A stretch of 64,000 bases of DNA from Rhabditoides inermis (GCA_963966185.1 CAWZYM010000425.1:402501-466500); one strand, 5' to 3'; shown: positions 1 through 11,798, counted from the first letter of the stretch. A program made the numbers and translations. Notes: generated by a model not told the origin, from the sequence alone.

Positions 1-74
1 ACACTTTTCTGGCTGCTTCTTTTTACAGCATACTCGCACTATCCATCCCACTGTACTCAGTCGCCCTATTATTC

Positions 75-200
75 TGGAACGTGTGAGCCAAGTACGAGTT
101 CCACCATCCATTCAAAAGGTCCACGCTTTGATCAAGCTCCAATCGTCGAACCAATCGAGGCGGCATACTCTTTGATCTCGCTTCATCTGTGCGTTCTCTT
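75..200 (-). repeat. Copy of a dispersed ~120-bp repeat
   Basis: Read on the minus strand, this segment matches 20055-20175 (plus) with scattered substitutions, and part of it recurs near 63535-63600. Shared words include GAGATCAAAGAG and TTGAGCTTGATC. It has no convincing coding content. I see it as a diverged dispersed repeat of unknown class. Confidence 0.6.
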
Positions 201-854
201 CACCCCCCCCCCCTTCTGGAACATATTCCAATCGCATGTCTAGACACCTTGCCACTTTTCGTTTGTGTAATGATCTCATCTCTCCTCGGATGTAGAAAGC
301 ACACATGTACTTGAAAGGCCAGCAGACGTCTGCAGTCGTCCCCTCGCTTTTTCCTCCCCTCCTCCTGGCATGTCTGCACCTCTTTGTTTTCAACACTCTC
401 TCCCTCCTCTCTGCACGACAGATTTTTCGTAAGAAACTGTACAGCTGGGGTTGCTCCCACTGATTTTCATAATTGCCACATCGCACATGGTATCGTCTCA
501 GAAAGAGAGCGGGCTTTCCATTTCCATGACATCACTCATCGATTAGCTACATTTCTTGAAACTCGCGTCACTTCTCACTTTCGAAAAGAAAGAAGCTTCC
601 CTTCATTTTCCCACCACAGTCTTCCCCCGTGACTTTCTCCTTTTCCACCCCCACCCAACCGTTCTCCGTTTTTCAACAAAGCCAGCGTGAGAGAGACAGT
701 GCATGTTGTAGCCATTGATTTGCATATGTATTTCTATGTATTCAAAATGCAAGTTTAGAGCGTGAGACAATGCTCTCACGTGCTAGGACGGTTGTTCGCC
801 ACACAACTTGGCATTTGCATATTGCGCATCTCTCTCTCCCTCTCCCCCTCTCTC

Positions 855-906
<52 letters not shown>

Positions 907-1193
907 AGGGGGGCAGCCTGCCACATGCTTCTCAGCGATTGGATCAGTCTGCCGGACTGTCTGCCCGCACCGACGCGCGTATTGTATTTCACTTCACTCC
1001 AGATTGTGTCTACATAGTATTTCGTGTTCTCTGCGATCATTCGAATAATTCAGGGTCACTTCGAATCCGCCGCGCGGACAACTCTGCCACTATGATTGAA
1101 AAGGTAAGAGCTACATTTTACATTTTCATGTTGCGAAGAAAGACGTCTTCTATGTCGCTTCTCCCGGTTAGGAACCAGAAACCAAATGACACA
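201..1193. other. Gene-free upstream region
   Basis: No gene is supported here. It holds a C-rich run near 201-212 and a long CT microsatellite (829-905), followed by unique sequence leading to the start of the Ly6-like gene. Open frames over the CT tract are low-complexity artefacts. The promoter of the downstream gene should lie here, but I see no clear TATA box. Confidence 0.5.
829..905. repeat. CT/GA microsatellite
   Basis: Nearly pure CT dinucleotide tract on the plus strand with a few interruptions. Similar tracts recur throughout the window. Confidence 0.95.
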
Positions 1194-3492
1194 ATGTTAC
1201 TTCAGCTCTCCCTCCTCTCCCTGCTCCCCCTGCTCCCCCTCCTCCTCCTTCTCGCGCCGTCCTCCGCCGACCCGCGCATCGTTGACTGTTTCCGCTGCGC
1301 CGACTCAGGCGCCAAGGAGGTCAGTGCGTTCAGCAGCGCCACTTGAGACGTTGAAAAGTGAAAGGTGCGAGTCAAGTCCGATCGAAACGCGTTGTGCTGT
1401 CGTGTTTCAAAAAGGCAATTGCGAAGGGCATATTGAGATGGAGGGTTGTTTTGTTGTATATATGATTGGGAAGGTTGGGTTCAGCTTGTACAATTACACG
1501 TTTCAAAACCAGTACGTCTTATTTGCGCACTGAAACGTATCCGTGAAACGTAGCGCTAGTATCCGTTGATTATTCTGATTCATCAACACTGATTAAGTGA
1601 TTACATGCAATTGAAATTGTCTCATCATGCAGTGAAACGTACACCATGTTTGTACCTAACTTATTCTTTCAACAAAAGGTCGCATTGAAATTCTATTCAC
1701 ATTTCATCTCTTTTTTTGGAACCAATGAAACGTAAGTGAAATACTATCAAGTATTTGTGACAGCAGCCCTCTCGAAAAGCGTTGGTTGCCTGAGCTGTCT
1801 CGGCTCTCATGCATAGTGTAATGATGACACAACACTGATCTGTGCCTGCGATAGACTGTTTACGGAGAGGAGAGTGGGTTTTTAACATTTACATATAGAT
1901 GTATTAGTATTACCCTAGAAAAGAACATTGAGAGATGCCAAGGTCGGACAAATTGCAAATTGAGCGATTGTATAGGGATTTCCCCAAAAGTACAGAAAGT
2001 GAAACAGATATGAAATGACGTCACATGACCACCTCGAACCCTGTGTTGTAGATGATCGACTCGATTGGCCGCGACCGGTGGGCGTACGCGTTCGGAATGG
2101 CAAAGTGCCAGGTGAGAAAGAGAATACATTTTCGAAAAAATGAAATAACACACTACAAACAGTTCGAAAAGTGTCCGGTGAGTAGATGAGAAGTATTTCA
2201 AAACGTCGAACAAATACTGATTGCTCATTGCATGAAATCACAGTTTTATATTAGCGCTGAAACATATCATACAGGAAAGTTTATCGGAAACGGAAAAGAT
2301 GGAAGATTGATGTTATTGTGCAGAAGTAGTGTAACTTTCGAAGTGAATCGTATCGAGCTATAATAAGATGACTGATGTGTCGGTTCGCAGCTTGCGGGCC
2401 GGGGTGACGTGCCGCACGAGACCCGTCGGTGCACGGCCTGCATGATTGTCAACCGGACAGAGGAGGCGACCGGGAGGCAGACTCGTGAGTGCTCCGTCCA
2501 CTATTCCTTCCTCTCGAATACAGTGTCCGTATGGCGTATGGCAAACACATGTAAGTAGACACCGCGAGTACGAATCTGAATTCATGAAATGCATACTCAC
2601 GTGAATCCGAAAATGACTCTTTTGCCCTGCCCATTTCCGGTCTCTACATGAGAGTTCCCTTTCATCTATTCTCGACCATTCTTCAGTGACACGCGTATGT
2701 TCTGACTTTTTGCAAAACGAGAGATCAGTAATTTCGCAGGAATGCACAAGCACAATGCACATTACACACAATATACGTTATCACTGATGATCAAAACAAA
2801 CAAATCACCGAATGATGACGTCAGCGAGGAATGCGGTTGTCTGCATGTCGAAATCGAAAAGCGACCAACAAATCTACAAAACAAACAAACGAACAAACAA
2901 ACAAACAACTGTTTTTCAGTGTTTCGCCACTGTGCAGATGCGATCATCCCGTCTGACTTCTCGGATGACTATCCTGGAATCGTTCCGGACAAGGGAGAGT
3001 GCAATGAGAGGCGCGTCACCGAATGGGGAAAGACCTACACGCAGACGGTGGGTTACTGTAACTTGAAAAGGGTCACTGTATTTATTCGATTTCAGAGTTA
3101 CTGTAGCTGACTTCACTGTTCTGTGTATTAGATTACTGTAGTATGCATTACCGTGTTCCATTTCAGATTTGCGTCGCTGGCGCGCCTCTCTCCAACCGCT
3201 ACTCGCTCTCTCTGACCGAATGTGAAGGTTACTTCTAGACCGTTTCACTTTACTACTATACAAAAAACTGTGTGAACCTCGCACACCTTTCATGTTTTGT
3301 CAAAGTTGTGATATGAGTACATCTTTTGATTCTCTTTTACGGAAAAGAAACAATAATTTCTTTTTTTCAGTGCGCGAGAAAGAAGCGCTAGCGAAGGCCT
3401 CCGCCGCCATGTTCCAGTCGTTCACGCGCATCGCCTCGCCCACTCTAGCCTCACCCCTCATCGTCCTCCTCCTCCTCTGGCTGTGCTACTAG
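1194..3492 (+). CDS. Secreted Ly6-like, probably GPI-anchored protein (6 exons)
   Basis: Exons were assembled at 1194-1319, 2052-2111, 2391-2484, 2920-3047, 3167-3227 and 3371-3492. All junction phases agree and give 196 aa ending in TAG. The start ATG at 1194 opens a strongly hydrophobic signal peptide of about 25 aa (Leu/Pro-rich, ending APSSA). The mature part has spaced cysteines (DCFRC, AKCQ, RCTAC, RHCADA, GECNERR, ICVAG, TECE), as in Ly6/uPAR three-finger proteins. The C-terminus is a hydrophobic stretch ending LLLLWLCY after a Ser/Ala-rich segment, which fits a GPI-attachment signal. In nematodes such proteins usually sit on the outer cell surface and modulate receptors or channels. 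No family member was recognised, so function is inferred from architecture only. If the fifth donor were skipped the protein would end at a TAG just after exon 5 and lose its anchor. Confidence 0.75.
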
Positions 3493-4290
3493 GAGCCTTA
3501 TCGATCAGCTATCAGCTGATCGAGTGAGTGAGAGAGAGAAAAGTGTCAATCTAGTCCGCCCCCATACGTGTAGTCTTTGCATTTGTTGTCGTATTAGTAG
3601 AATGAAAGAGTGTTGCCCATGTATCTTATTTGTTCGTCTTTTTCTATTTATGGTGTTTTTTGTCTGCTTTATACGTGTCGCTGCAGTGTCACTATGTTTT
3701 TTTTTCGCTTACTGACTATTTTGTGCCTTTTGAATTTTCTATGTGTTTTGTTGAGTGGATAAAGTGTCTCAAAAAGAGTTTGTGAAAATAAAGCTGACAT
3801 GTTTCTGCTTTGCATTTTCCTTTTCCCCTACAGTCCGCATTGAGCATTGTAGCAGCGTCTCATTTGCATATCGATCGGTTGACTCCGAGACTCCGAGACC
3901 AGCCTCATTGTCTCTTCTTCTGTCTCAACGGTACATCGTGTAGTATTTTGAATTGCATCGCATAACGTTTTTTGCCTGAATGTACTGGCAACATGATTTG
4001 AAAAATCTTATCTTTTGAAATTGTTGTATAATAAACACACAGAGATAACATTAAGAACGCATTTTTTCGCACATGAATTTGTTGAATTATTATGAAATAT
4101 TATGATCAAACAAAAATTTCATTGAATGTTTTTGCATCCTGTGTTTCCGTATTGTTTACATTCACGCTCGGTAAGTGTACACAATGAAAAAAGAATGAAA
4201 AACATTTGTATGCCTACAGTTTTCGTGCGCTCACAAGTCACAATTACTCGTTTGCACATGCAAGACCAATGATGGTCGAACTGCAGACAG
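3493..4290. other. 3' UTR and intergenic sequence
   Basis: T-rich 3' flank of the Ly6-like gene, with several AATAAA-like words around 3787 and 4030. It includes one copy of an octamer-containing element (3858-3877). No coding gene is supported. Confidence 0.45.
3858..3877 (+). promoter_or_regulatory. Octamer/ATCGAT element, copy 1
   Basis: The 20-mer TCTCATTTGCATATCGATCG contains the ATTTGCAT octamer, a known POU-factor site. It recurs exactly at 4786-4805, and both copies are followed by related GA/CC-rich sequence. A regulatory role is inferred; a diverged repeat is the alternative. Confidence 0.35.
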
Positions 4291-4524
4291 ATGCGGTTCA
4301 AAACTTGTGGACATGTATTTGACATCAATCTTATTTCTTCGTTATTTTCAGTTCGCATGACGTATGAAGTGGAACTACTGTCTGATGACTTCGAGAATGA
4401 AATGCTGAGAAGGAAGAAGAAGACAGAAACCGAAGCTGCGAAAGAAAAGAATCCCGAACAAGCGTTCCGGTGTAGTGACTGGGAAGCTGTGAATAGGGAA
4501 TACGTGAACGATCTGATAGAGTAA
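4291..4524 (+). CDS. Small charged protein or 3' exon, function unknown
   Basis: The frame is open from ATG 4291 to TAA 4524 (77 aa). A TTATTTTCAG acceptor ends at about 4350, so the real coding part may be only the exon from 4351, joined to an upstream exon I could not find. The exon is highly charged (LLSDDFENEMLRRKKK, then KEKNPEQAFRCSDWEAVN) and ends NDLIE. It has no signal peptide or membrane segment. A polyadenylation-like AATAAA follows at 4616, which supports a real 3' terminal exon. No family is recognised. Confidence 0.4.
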   Translation: MRFKTCGHVFDINLISSLFSVRMTYEVELLSDDFENEMLRRKKKTETEAAKEKNPEQAFRCSDWEAVNREYVNDLIE

Positions 4525-4615
4525 CTACATACGGCACCACTCGTCAACGACATTCGATCCCCGATTCCACTATAGACAATGATTGTGTTGTGCTAATTTT
4601 GTCTCGAACAATCTG

Positions 4616-4621
4616 AATAAA
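4616..4621 (+). terminator. Poly(A) signal
   Basis: AATAAA lies about 95 nt after the stop of the small charged ORF at 4524, an ordinary distance for a nematode 3' UTR. Confidence 0.5.
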
Positions 4622-4785
4622 GAGCCTCTCCCATTTTTCACCACATACGATCATTCTAACCGATAAAATGTTTCTTTTTTTATCGTTTTTTCGATCAAAA
4701 TACCAAACAGGAGTCGCTATTGCCTTTTACTTCATGTTTCCCGCACAGTGCCGCCTCCCTCGGGCGATGTAGCATCTGCTCATTT

Positions 4786-4805
4786 TCTCATTTGCATATC
4801 GATCG
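4786..4805 (+). promoter_or_regulatory. Octamer/ATCGAT element, copy 2
   Basis: Exact copy of the 20-mer at 3858-3877. It lies 345 nt upstream of the membrane-protein start at 5151, a plausible position for a promoter element. Function is inferred. Confidence 0.35.
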
Positions 4806-5150
4806 CGTGACCCCGAGACCCAAGCCCTATTCTCTCTCGGTCGGCTGTCGCAATGGCGAGCTGGCGCTATGTCCGTTTCGCACTCATTACTCATTTCGGA
4901 AAGCTATACTGTTCCTGGTTGTCAGTTAATTTTCTAGTGTATTTCAAACGTCAAACCTCTCCTTTTCGCGCGCATTCTGTCCGCAGCGCACTATTGATTT
5001 CCCTCCATCTCTGTCTCTCTCACTCACTCGCTCTCTCGCGTCACGCGCATATCCTCACTACACACTAGCCAACACTATCGCTTTACATTTCCTCCTTGTT
5101 CAATGCATTGCAAAAGTTACTTCACATTTTTAGTGACTAATCACTAGAAT

Positions 5151-6557
5151 ATGGTGAGCGGTTATTATTTCGTGGTGCGATACGACGCCTATTACCGAAC
5201 GCTGAATACGACAGACGGTACGGTTCAAATGCGTTCTTTCAATGTACGTGAAGCCACTACAGACATACGAAGCTGGGGCGAGATCGAAATCTCCGAATTC
5301 GTGTCGTCTCTTCAATGGCTCATGGGAATCCTTGTGTTTCCATCCTGGCTGTGGGGCATTCTACTGCACAGAGCATGCATCTCCAAACAGCCATCCAAGC
5401 AGCTCGAAGACATAGGAACGGTACGTATCTCGATGTAACACATTATGGCAGTTATGTTAATTATGGTAGGTACATGTATGTGTACACGATATTGGTGACT
5501 TGAACACTTTAAAAAATCTTTTTCTGTTGTTCGTTTCTCGGATCAGCTAATTTTGATTCTAGTTTTCCAGGTGATTTCCACCATACTTGTACCGGTCAGC
5601 ATTCTATTCTGCATCCCGCACGCGTTTTACGTGAAAAACGGAAAACATAATCAGTTTCTGGAAGTCAATCATGAGTGTGTAATAATGAATTGGAAGTTGA
5701 TCCCCTCAAAATCCTGTTTTAGAAAGTTACAATATCTCCAATACTATCTCTACCCGATCGAATACGTTTTGGAGAAGACGGCGCACATTACGTTTCTCTT
5801 TTGGGCGCCGAATTACTACCACTATCACCGCAAGTTTGTCAACGATGAAATCGACCTTCTCAAGTACAGATCGTGGGTGCATTGGTCATGGAAAAAAAAC
5901 TTGATCATGGAAAGTGGATGTTGCAGGAAGATGCGTGCTCTATGGCACACGTGGTACGTGTTGAAAGCCCTCCTCATCTCGATAGCTATCCTCCTCGCCA
6001 AGCCATTCGTAGATGAGTACACCCCATCGCCGAGTCATTATGATATCTTTCTTCGCGGAATATACATGTGTTTCCTACTCAATCACTTCCTGCTCGCGAG
6101 AACTGTGAGTTTACACACAATTTCAATTTATTAATTATTTTTTCATAAAACTTTTCAGATTGACTCAATATGCCCGCGACCTTACACTGGTCTATCCGAC
6201 GAGTACGGACAGTTTCGCTTCTACACGGTCGTGTTGAAAGGCTTGCTACTCGGCGCACTTGTTTGTTTTGCAGGTACTTAACAATGTAACAGAGTACAAT
6301 ACAATGAACATTATTCGACAGTGTTCTGCTTTCCTCTCTTTGTCCGGCCTATTCGTCCATTGGAAGAAGTGGAATCGGTCACATTGATGGATACTGTTTT
6401 GACATTCCTGATAACGTGTTTTGCGGTAAGCTTTTCTCAAAAAGTTTTTAGAAATGAAGTGTTTTCTTTGTTTCAGTTGTTGTCAATGACCGGCGACAAG
6501 TTGAACAGACATCACACCGAGTTTCGGATGGGCATTCCGATGCAGCAGCAACCGTGA
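5151..6557 (+). CDS. Multipass membrane protein, family not recognised (5 exons)
   Basis: Exons are 5151-5420, 5571-6104, 6159-6273, 6322-6425 and 6477-6557. All phases are consistent, giving 367 aa and a TGA stop. Introns are 48-150 nt with TTTCAG-type acceptors. At least five or six hydrophobic segments are visible: LQWLMGILVFPSWLWGILL (near residue 60), ISTILVPVSILFCI (near 93), VLKALLISIAILLA (near 225), IFLRGIYMCFLLNHFLL (near 250), LKGLLLGALVCFAVFCF (near 300) and TLMDTVLTFLITCFALL (near 330). There is no cleaved signal peptide. The short polar tail ends GIPMQQQP. Exons 4 and 5 recur as a truncated paralogue at 50164-50400. A transporter or receptor is possible but not shown. The next gene starts only 427 nt downstream on the same strand. 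Confidence 0.7.
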
Positions 6558-9440
6558 ACCAATGATCTTGTTGTTAGTGATTGGTGATTACGTCATAAAG
6601 TTGTTATCTAGTTATCAGCTTGTAATGTACACACGCATGAGAGATGTGTTTTTTGACTTTTTTCTATTCGTGAACTGATTGTTAATTGGTTAATTCTTTA
6701 AAAAAACAATTCTCAAAAATTCATATTTTTCGTTACACGAAAACGTGACAGTCATAGCACATCAGAATTCACTCCTAATTTCCGATTTCTAACGTCACTC
6801 CGATCACAATTCGAATTCACAAAGTGATTTCGCTGTCATAAATCAGTATTCACCACCGATTTTCGAAACAAACACTGTCAAACTGCAGAGTGTCAACGAA
6901 ATAATTGGCTTTCTCATCAATATTCTTCACGAAATTGGGGCGTTGATAAGCGTGTGGCAGGAGCGAGTGTCACAGATCGAGGGATGCGTGCTTTCTTCGT
7001 GTTCGCGGCTGCGGCCGTGGCTGCTCAACTGGTGGCTGCTCAGGATGCGACCGACGCTTTGACGGTAGGCACGCCAACCCTCCTCCATTAGAGAGAAAGC
7101 CCATACCCACGCTGCATCCTTCTATGGGTTGGGTAATGAGCCTATGCAATTTCGCTCACTCGTTACGCTGCCAAAAAATCGCTTGCGCCCAGTGTACTAG
7201 ATATAAGCAGGCTGTTCAGATAGTATCTTTTCAAATTTTCTCCGTGTTGGAGAAAGTGAGGGTGAGATGATGTCATGCAACTATTAGAACCGGTACAGTT
7301 TCATTCATATCGAAGATATACTAGGGCCTATACGCTCTCCGCTGCCCGCTTATCGGCCCTTTGCCGACGGCACATGCGCGAGAATGCGAGATAGCATGCG
7401 AAGAGAAGAGAGCGCAGAGTGGCAGATTTGAAAAAAAGCGTTCAGAGCGGCACGTAGAATTTTTGTTCAACCTGTGTTTAAATATCAGTTTATTGACCCA
7501 TACACGATTAAAAAATAGATCACTGGGTCTTTGAAATATGAACAACCAAACCTTACGAAAACAAAATACAAAACATCACTTCTTGGATGAAAACTTTTTT
7601 CAGAAAGTAAACGTTAACATGGACGATATCTGTGCGTTTGATCAAGACAGGAACGTTAGTGTGAGTTACTATAGAAAAAAATATCAAATAGGCATACAAA
7701 ATTGTATTTGATTTTGTAGACTGTGTTCCCACCGCTCTCATCAGACGAAAAGAAAAAAGAAATCAGAGACAAGGTGGGTTTGCCTTCTTTGCCATTGAAA
7801 AAGGTTTACAAATTACGAATGAGCTTGTTTTCGATCTACTTTTTTTTTGTTACAAACACCTGATTCTTTCTTCTTTTTTCTTCTGATCTATCTCTCATTG
7901 TTCTACTGATTGCTAACTTATATCATGATTAAGACAAACCTCATCTTGATTCTCGCCACTGATATCAACAAGAGTTCATTGAACACCTCGGATCTGGTAT
8001 ATGCGTTACATGAAGCATACACACTCTATGAAATAAAATCTAAGGTAAACAGTGAACAGAAAAAAAGGTTTTACCGACGTTTACACAGAACGCGAAACTT
8101 AACTCGTCTACTGAAACAGCGGAAGGAGATCAAAAGCCGACAATAAAATGGAACAAAATTCACGCAGAGGTATAGCGGACAGTGTCCAACTATCATCTCA
8201 TTTTTGCCAGGCCTATTTCACTATGGATGGCTATTATCGAATTGTTTCTTTCTTCTCTATTGCCGATTGCAAAGCTAGTTTGGAAGAGAAACGAGCTGAG
8301 ATCGCTCGTGTTAATGCAATCAGCACGACATTCGGAATCGTATTCCACTTTTTTTGTGTGAACAACAAGGAAAGCAGCACGTCTTCGGCAAAGGTTTTGT
8401 TGTCTAACTTGAGAAGAATATCGATGAACTTAGGCCTTCCGTCTTCAAGAAGAGCCTCTCCTTGTCAGCACTGAAGCTGCTCGCACCGAAAATCCCTTGG
8501 TCAGTTTTCGGGAATAGAACATCATTTTTAATAACATTCAAATATTCAGGAGGCGCACATTATCAAAGACGATAACTACACCATAGACGCGGACAAGGAT
8601 GAAGAAGTAAGACATGAGAAATATAGAGTGTATGACTTCTTTACAGACAGTTTACAACAGTGCCAACATACCTTTGAAAGAGCTGCGAGAAAAGGTAGAG
8701 AAATGTTTCGAGACTATAAAAAACCTAACAAACTATTTCAGATCAATGTGATCCAGTTGTTCACTACCAACATTCACCGCAATGATATCAATGTGACTGG
8801 CATGGAGTCAGTTCTATACGCGTCGAGGCTTTTAAAACAGCAGGTAACGGTTTTGTTATTATCATGATGTCATGAACATATCTGTAATTGTATCTCAGAT
8901 ATTATCGATCGATAATACGACGGAGAAAGCTCAACGTATCGCCGAAGACGTGAAACGACTTGAATTTCCTGATGTCACTGATAAACTAACGCAGGTTGGT
9001 TTTCAACTTCATTTTTGTGTTTTTTTTTAATGTTTTTTTCACCATGTAAGTATCATTTTAGTTTTATTTCACGAAATCGGGATACTTCCGTTTCATCGTA
9101 TTCGGGGAGAGTAACGTTCGCGGCTGCGATTTCTTCAAGAAGGAGGAGGTGAAGAAGGTGTACGAAGACATGAACGGTCTGTATGAGACGGTCGGTGTTC
9201 GACAGTACACCATATGCATGGATGAGAATGCGGTCGGTTTCGACATTGATTCCCACGGTTATACTACTCTTCTGCAGAATGCCGAGATGACTGGTGCGAA
9301 TACCAAGACTGAGCAACTATTCGCGACTACGGCCTGAACGCTGTGTTACTGTTCGTGATAAAAGTTGCATTGAACATGGGTGTTGTATGTATGTTATGAT
9401 GAATCTGAGAATCGCAAAAAAATATATAATATTCTTGTTC
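6288..9440 (+). repeat. Segmental duplication, copy 1
   Basis: From the intron before exon 4 of the membrane gene to just past the secreted gene, this segment is collinear with 50133-53890. Exons are well conserved; introns are diverged and carry different insertions. It marks an old duplication now about 44 kb apart. Confidence 0.85.
6984..9337 (+). CDS. Secreted two-repeat protein, paralogue A (11 exons)
   Basis: Exons are 6984-7064, 7604-7660, 7720-7773, 7934-8044, 8089-8169, 8211-8393, 8434-8499, 8550-8606, 8742-8843, 8899-8994 and 9062-9337. Every exon is a multiple of three, so all introns are phase 0; the product is 387 aa. Residues 1-19 form a signal peptide (MRAFFVFAAAAVAAQLVAA). 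The protein looks internally duplicated: LATDINKSSLNTSDLVYAL then AYFTMDGYYRIVSF in the first half resemble FTTNIHRNDINVTGMESVLY then FYFTKSGYFRFIVF in the second. N-glycosylation-like NxS/T sites are present. No known domain was recognised. A complete paralogue with the same exon structure lies at 50835-53804; both frames being intact suggests both are, or recently were, functional. The intron between exons 6 and 7 is only 40 nt. Confidence 0.8.
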
Positions 9441-9441
9441 A

Positions 9442-9764
9442 AGTACATTTACATGGTAGTGCAAGCTGCGCTCACACTACCGCCGCCGGAGTGGAGACGA
9501 GACGGGACGAGAAGCTGAAGGAAAATGTCGGGCCCACGCCTGCCGTGTGCGCCAAGGTTACCTTGAGGAATACTTCGTTCCGCAGAGCTTGGAACACTCG
9601 CAATGGGCAGTGGATGGACGCTGTTATGGACATGGCACAAGACCACGTCAAGTGGTCAGAACTGGTTCACACGATGCTCGCCGACTAAGGAGCGACAATG
9701 CTCCAGATGATCTACGGAGAATCGGCCGAGGAGTAAGTGAGTGAGTGAGTGAGTACATTTACAT
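9442..9764 (+). mobile_element. 5'-truncated LINE tail with 13-bp target duplication
   Basis: The insert 9455-9764 is bracketed by direct repeats AGTACATTTACAT (9442-9454 and 9752-9764). The segmental duplicate has the uninterrupted site near 54294. The insert encodes a short tail ending AQDHVKWSELVHTMLAD, like the Trp/Lys-rich C-terminus of non-LTR reverse transcriptases, then a stop and a (GTGA)n simple-repeat tail at 9734-9752. That arrangement fits a dead-on-arrival copy of an RTE/CR1-like LINE; the clade is not certain. Confidence 0.65.
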
Positions 9765-10779
9765 AATTATAAAAATGAATGATACTAGTTCAACTCAGCA
9801 ACAGTGGTAAAGGGTTCAACTCAATAACAGTGGTACGAGCACAGTTTGTATAGTGACCGTTTCAGTAGAAACTATACAGGCATACGGTATGTGGTCATTG
9901 ATGCATGCGAAGGATCGGGCGAGTACCGCACATTTTTGTGTTGTGGGTGAACTGTTGGCGAGCCATTTCTCAGGAAGCGTTCATTTCAGAAGCATAATGG
10001 TGTGCGTCGGTCGTATTTAATGGAAACAAGCAGGTGAAATGTCGATGTCAAGAGAAAGTCTGTCACAGGATTTTGTAGGTAGGCGTATCCACAAAGGGGA
10101 AAAACCGCGACCCTGAATTGGAACAATCATTGAGATTGTTATCTTTAATCACAATAGATGTGTTTTAATGTGAGTCGCAAAGTGTCCAGCTGTCGCCAGT
10201 CGACAGTGGGAAGACCTCTTTATGACCAGTACGTAAACAGCCCCTTTATATAATCGCGCGCCCTTTTTTCTTCTTTGTTATTAAAATAATGGTGCGTTTT
10301 TTTCTATCTCAACCCAACTGATTAGTTGGCATCAAAAAAGAAAAATAAAAGAGGGAAAGAGAGGGTGAAAAAGAAAGTTCATGATACCTTATACCTCACA
10401 AGCCCATGCATACGTCAAACTAAGTACTGTCAAATCACGAGCAAGCAGTACATACTTGTTTTTTGTTTGACTCGCGATCTGTGACTGCCTGGGAGACGCT
10501 TGGTTGGTAGGGCGGGGCGAGGCTCGCGCGGGGCAAAGGCGAGCCGGCTTTCTGTCCAGTCGACGATAGTGATTCCATCTAGAGAGTTCTCACTCTTCAA
10601 GCGAGGATGCGACAACACATGCTCATAGAATGATGCGAGGATGAGACGTCCCTCTTTTCCCTTTTTTTTTGTTGTGAGCGTCACGTTTCTGTCTCAAAGT
10701 TGAAATCGATTTATTGTTCACTTTTCCTGACGTGAGCCGTCTTTCCGACTCTTGCATATGAGATGTGCCGGAAGTCAAA

Positions 10780-10945
10780 CGTATGGTCAAACGTAATCGT
10801 CTATTCAAATACATTGAAAAAGGGAGAGAAGCTGGGGAGAAAGAACGAGAGATGAGGACTTTAAAAAAGAAACAGGGAGACAAGTGCAATATGGTAGATG
10901 AAGTCCAATTAGCGGTTTGTTTGAAGTGTATCAGTACCGCGTAGA
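10780..10945 (+). CDS. Short conserved ORF inside R copy A
   Basis: An open frame from an ATG-containing segment (MVKRNRLFKYIEKG..., ending VCLKCISTA) runs to the TAG at 10943-10945. It is Lys/Arg/Glu-rich. The same frame is open in copies C, E, F and G, and a 12-nt length difference between copies is a multiple of three. Copy D has one extra A and is out of frame. It may be a remnant exon rather than an independent protein. Confidence 0.3.
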
Positions 10946-11078
10946 TACCGCGGGCAATTTCTGTTATTGAGCAACATAATTGAGCAGTTGTCTATTGCTT
11001 TCGGCAGCAAACAGGACCACTATAAAATGCTTGATCACGAAACGTGTTCATTATTCCGACCTAAATTCGGCTTTCTCT

Positions 11079-11640
11079 TCATGTGTGAGATACTAATTCT
11101 TCAAAGGTGAGTTTTTTTCCATGATTATTTCGATTATTTTTTCAGAACTTTGTGCAGAGTAAGGAGTCTTTGATGATCAACTGAGTATATTTTATCATAA
11201 CATTGTGTTGTTTTTCAGCTACTTTGAGCACACGAGAGCGCAGCTGCAGCAATACGCATCAAACTACCACAAACATGTGAAGGGCAACCTCCTCTCTCAC
11301 TTCACGACCACGACTTTGAGATAGTTAGTGGACCTTTCATGATAACGTTGAAATTGTTGTAATCGAAATGTTTTTCAGAATGTGGCTCGTGAGCTACACA
11401 CTCGTGCTGTTAGAGATGCAAAATCAATCACTTCCTTCTTTGTCTCTCATGACACCGACAAGCTGTCCACACGTCAGTCAGTGCTCGTTACACTCGCAAA
11501 AGTACGTATCACCTTACTTAATAGTTTTTTATAGACGCATCCCCCTAATATCTGTGCAACTTTTGCACCCTCTTATATAACATTTAACTTGACGTTTGTG
11601 TAGGCCGGAGGCAAGCGAAGCAATTCTCCGGCCCGCTAGT
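11079..11640 (+). pseudogene. R-family gene remnant: TATA-driven small exons
   Basis: Downstream of a TATA-like box, ATG TGT GAG (11079) starts a 26-nt exon (MCEILILQ). In phase it can splice to the exon at 11219-11324 (YFEHTRAQLQQYASNYHKHV...). A further exon (NVARELHTRAVRDAKSITSF..., 11380-11501) joins in phase to a last exon AGGKRSNSPAR* that lies on the terminal GC hairpin. The 11324/11380 junction does not keep the frame, so as it stands this is broken or misassembled. No family is recognised. Confidence 0.4.
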
Positions 11641-11643
11641 CTA
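11603..11643 (+). repeat. GC-rich hairpin of R family
   Basis: GGCCGGAG and CTCCGGCC arms flank a loop containing AGCGAAGC, followed by CGCTAGTC. It is clearly related to the unit-boundary palindromes of the 29-36 kb array (for example 32477-32521). The same hairpin occurs at 49817-49858 and, mutated, at 62202-62238. Confidence 0.75.
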
Positions 11644-11798
11644 CGAAATACATAGTCGTTGTTTAGCTCATCGTTCATCTAGCGGAAAGCCGCACACGAA
11701 AATGGACGCTGGTGTTGCTGCAGCAACAATTATTCCGTCAGTTTGACTATTTCACTAGTACATAATATATTACATAATATATTGTTGTCTCTGTACAT

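Larger units (their letters stand above)
9786..11643 (+). repeat. R-family repeat, copy A
   Basis: First of seven copies of a composite repeat. Its modules in order are: a non-coding head with the word AACAGTGGTA (from 9786); a 200-bp module with a short conserved ORF (10676-10945); a TATA-like box (ACTATAAAAT, about 11018) and small exons (11079-11560); and a terminal GC hairpin (11603-11643). Splice-like signals frame the exons. This copy lacks a ~245-bp segment present in copies F and G (55798-56041 and 60751-61000). Compare copies at 13796, 37395, 42841, 48287, 54711 and 60204. Confidence 0.8.

Noticed and set aside
762..1346. Plus-strand open frame of 194 codons over the CT tract
   Set aside because: It is a Ser/Leu low-complexity frame. 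The signal-peptide ATG at 1194 with correct splice phase explains the coding part.
9053..9316. Minus-strand frames over the last exon of the secreted gene
   Set aside because: Shadow of the plus-strand coding exon, which is conserved in frame in the paralogue.
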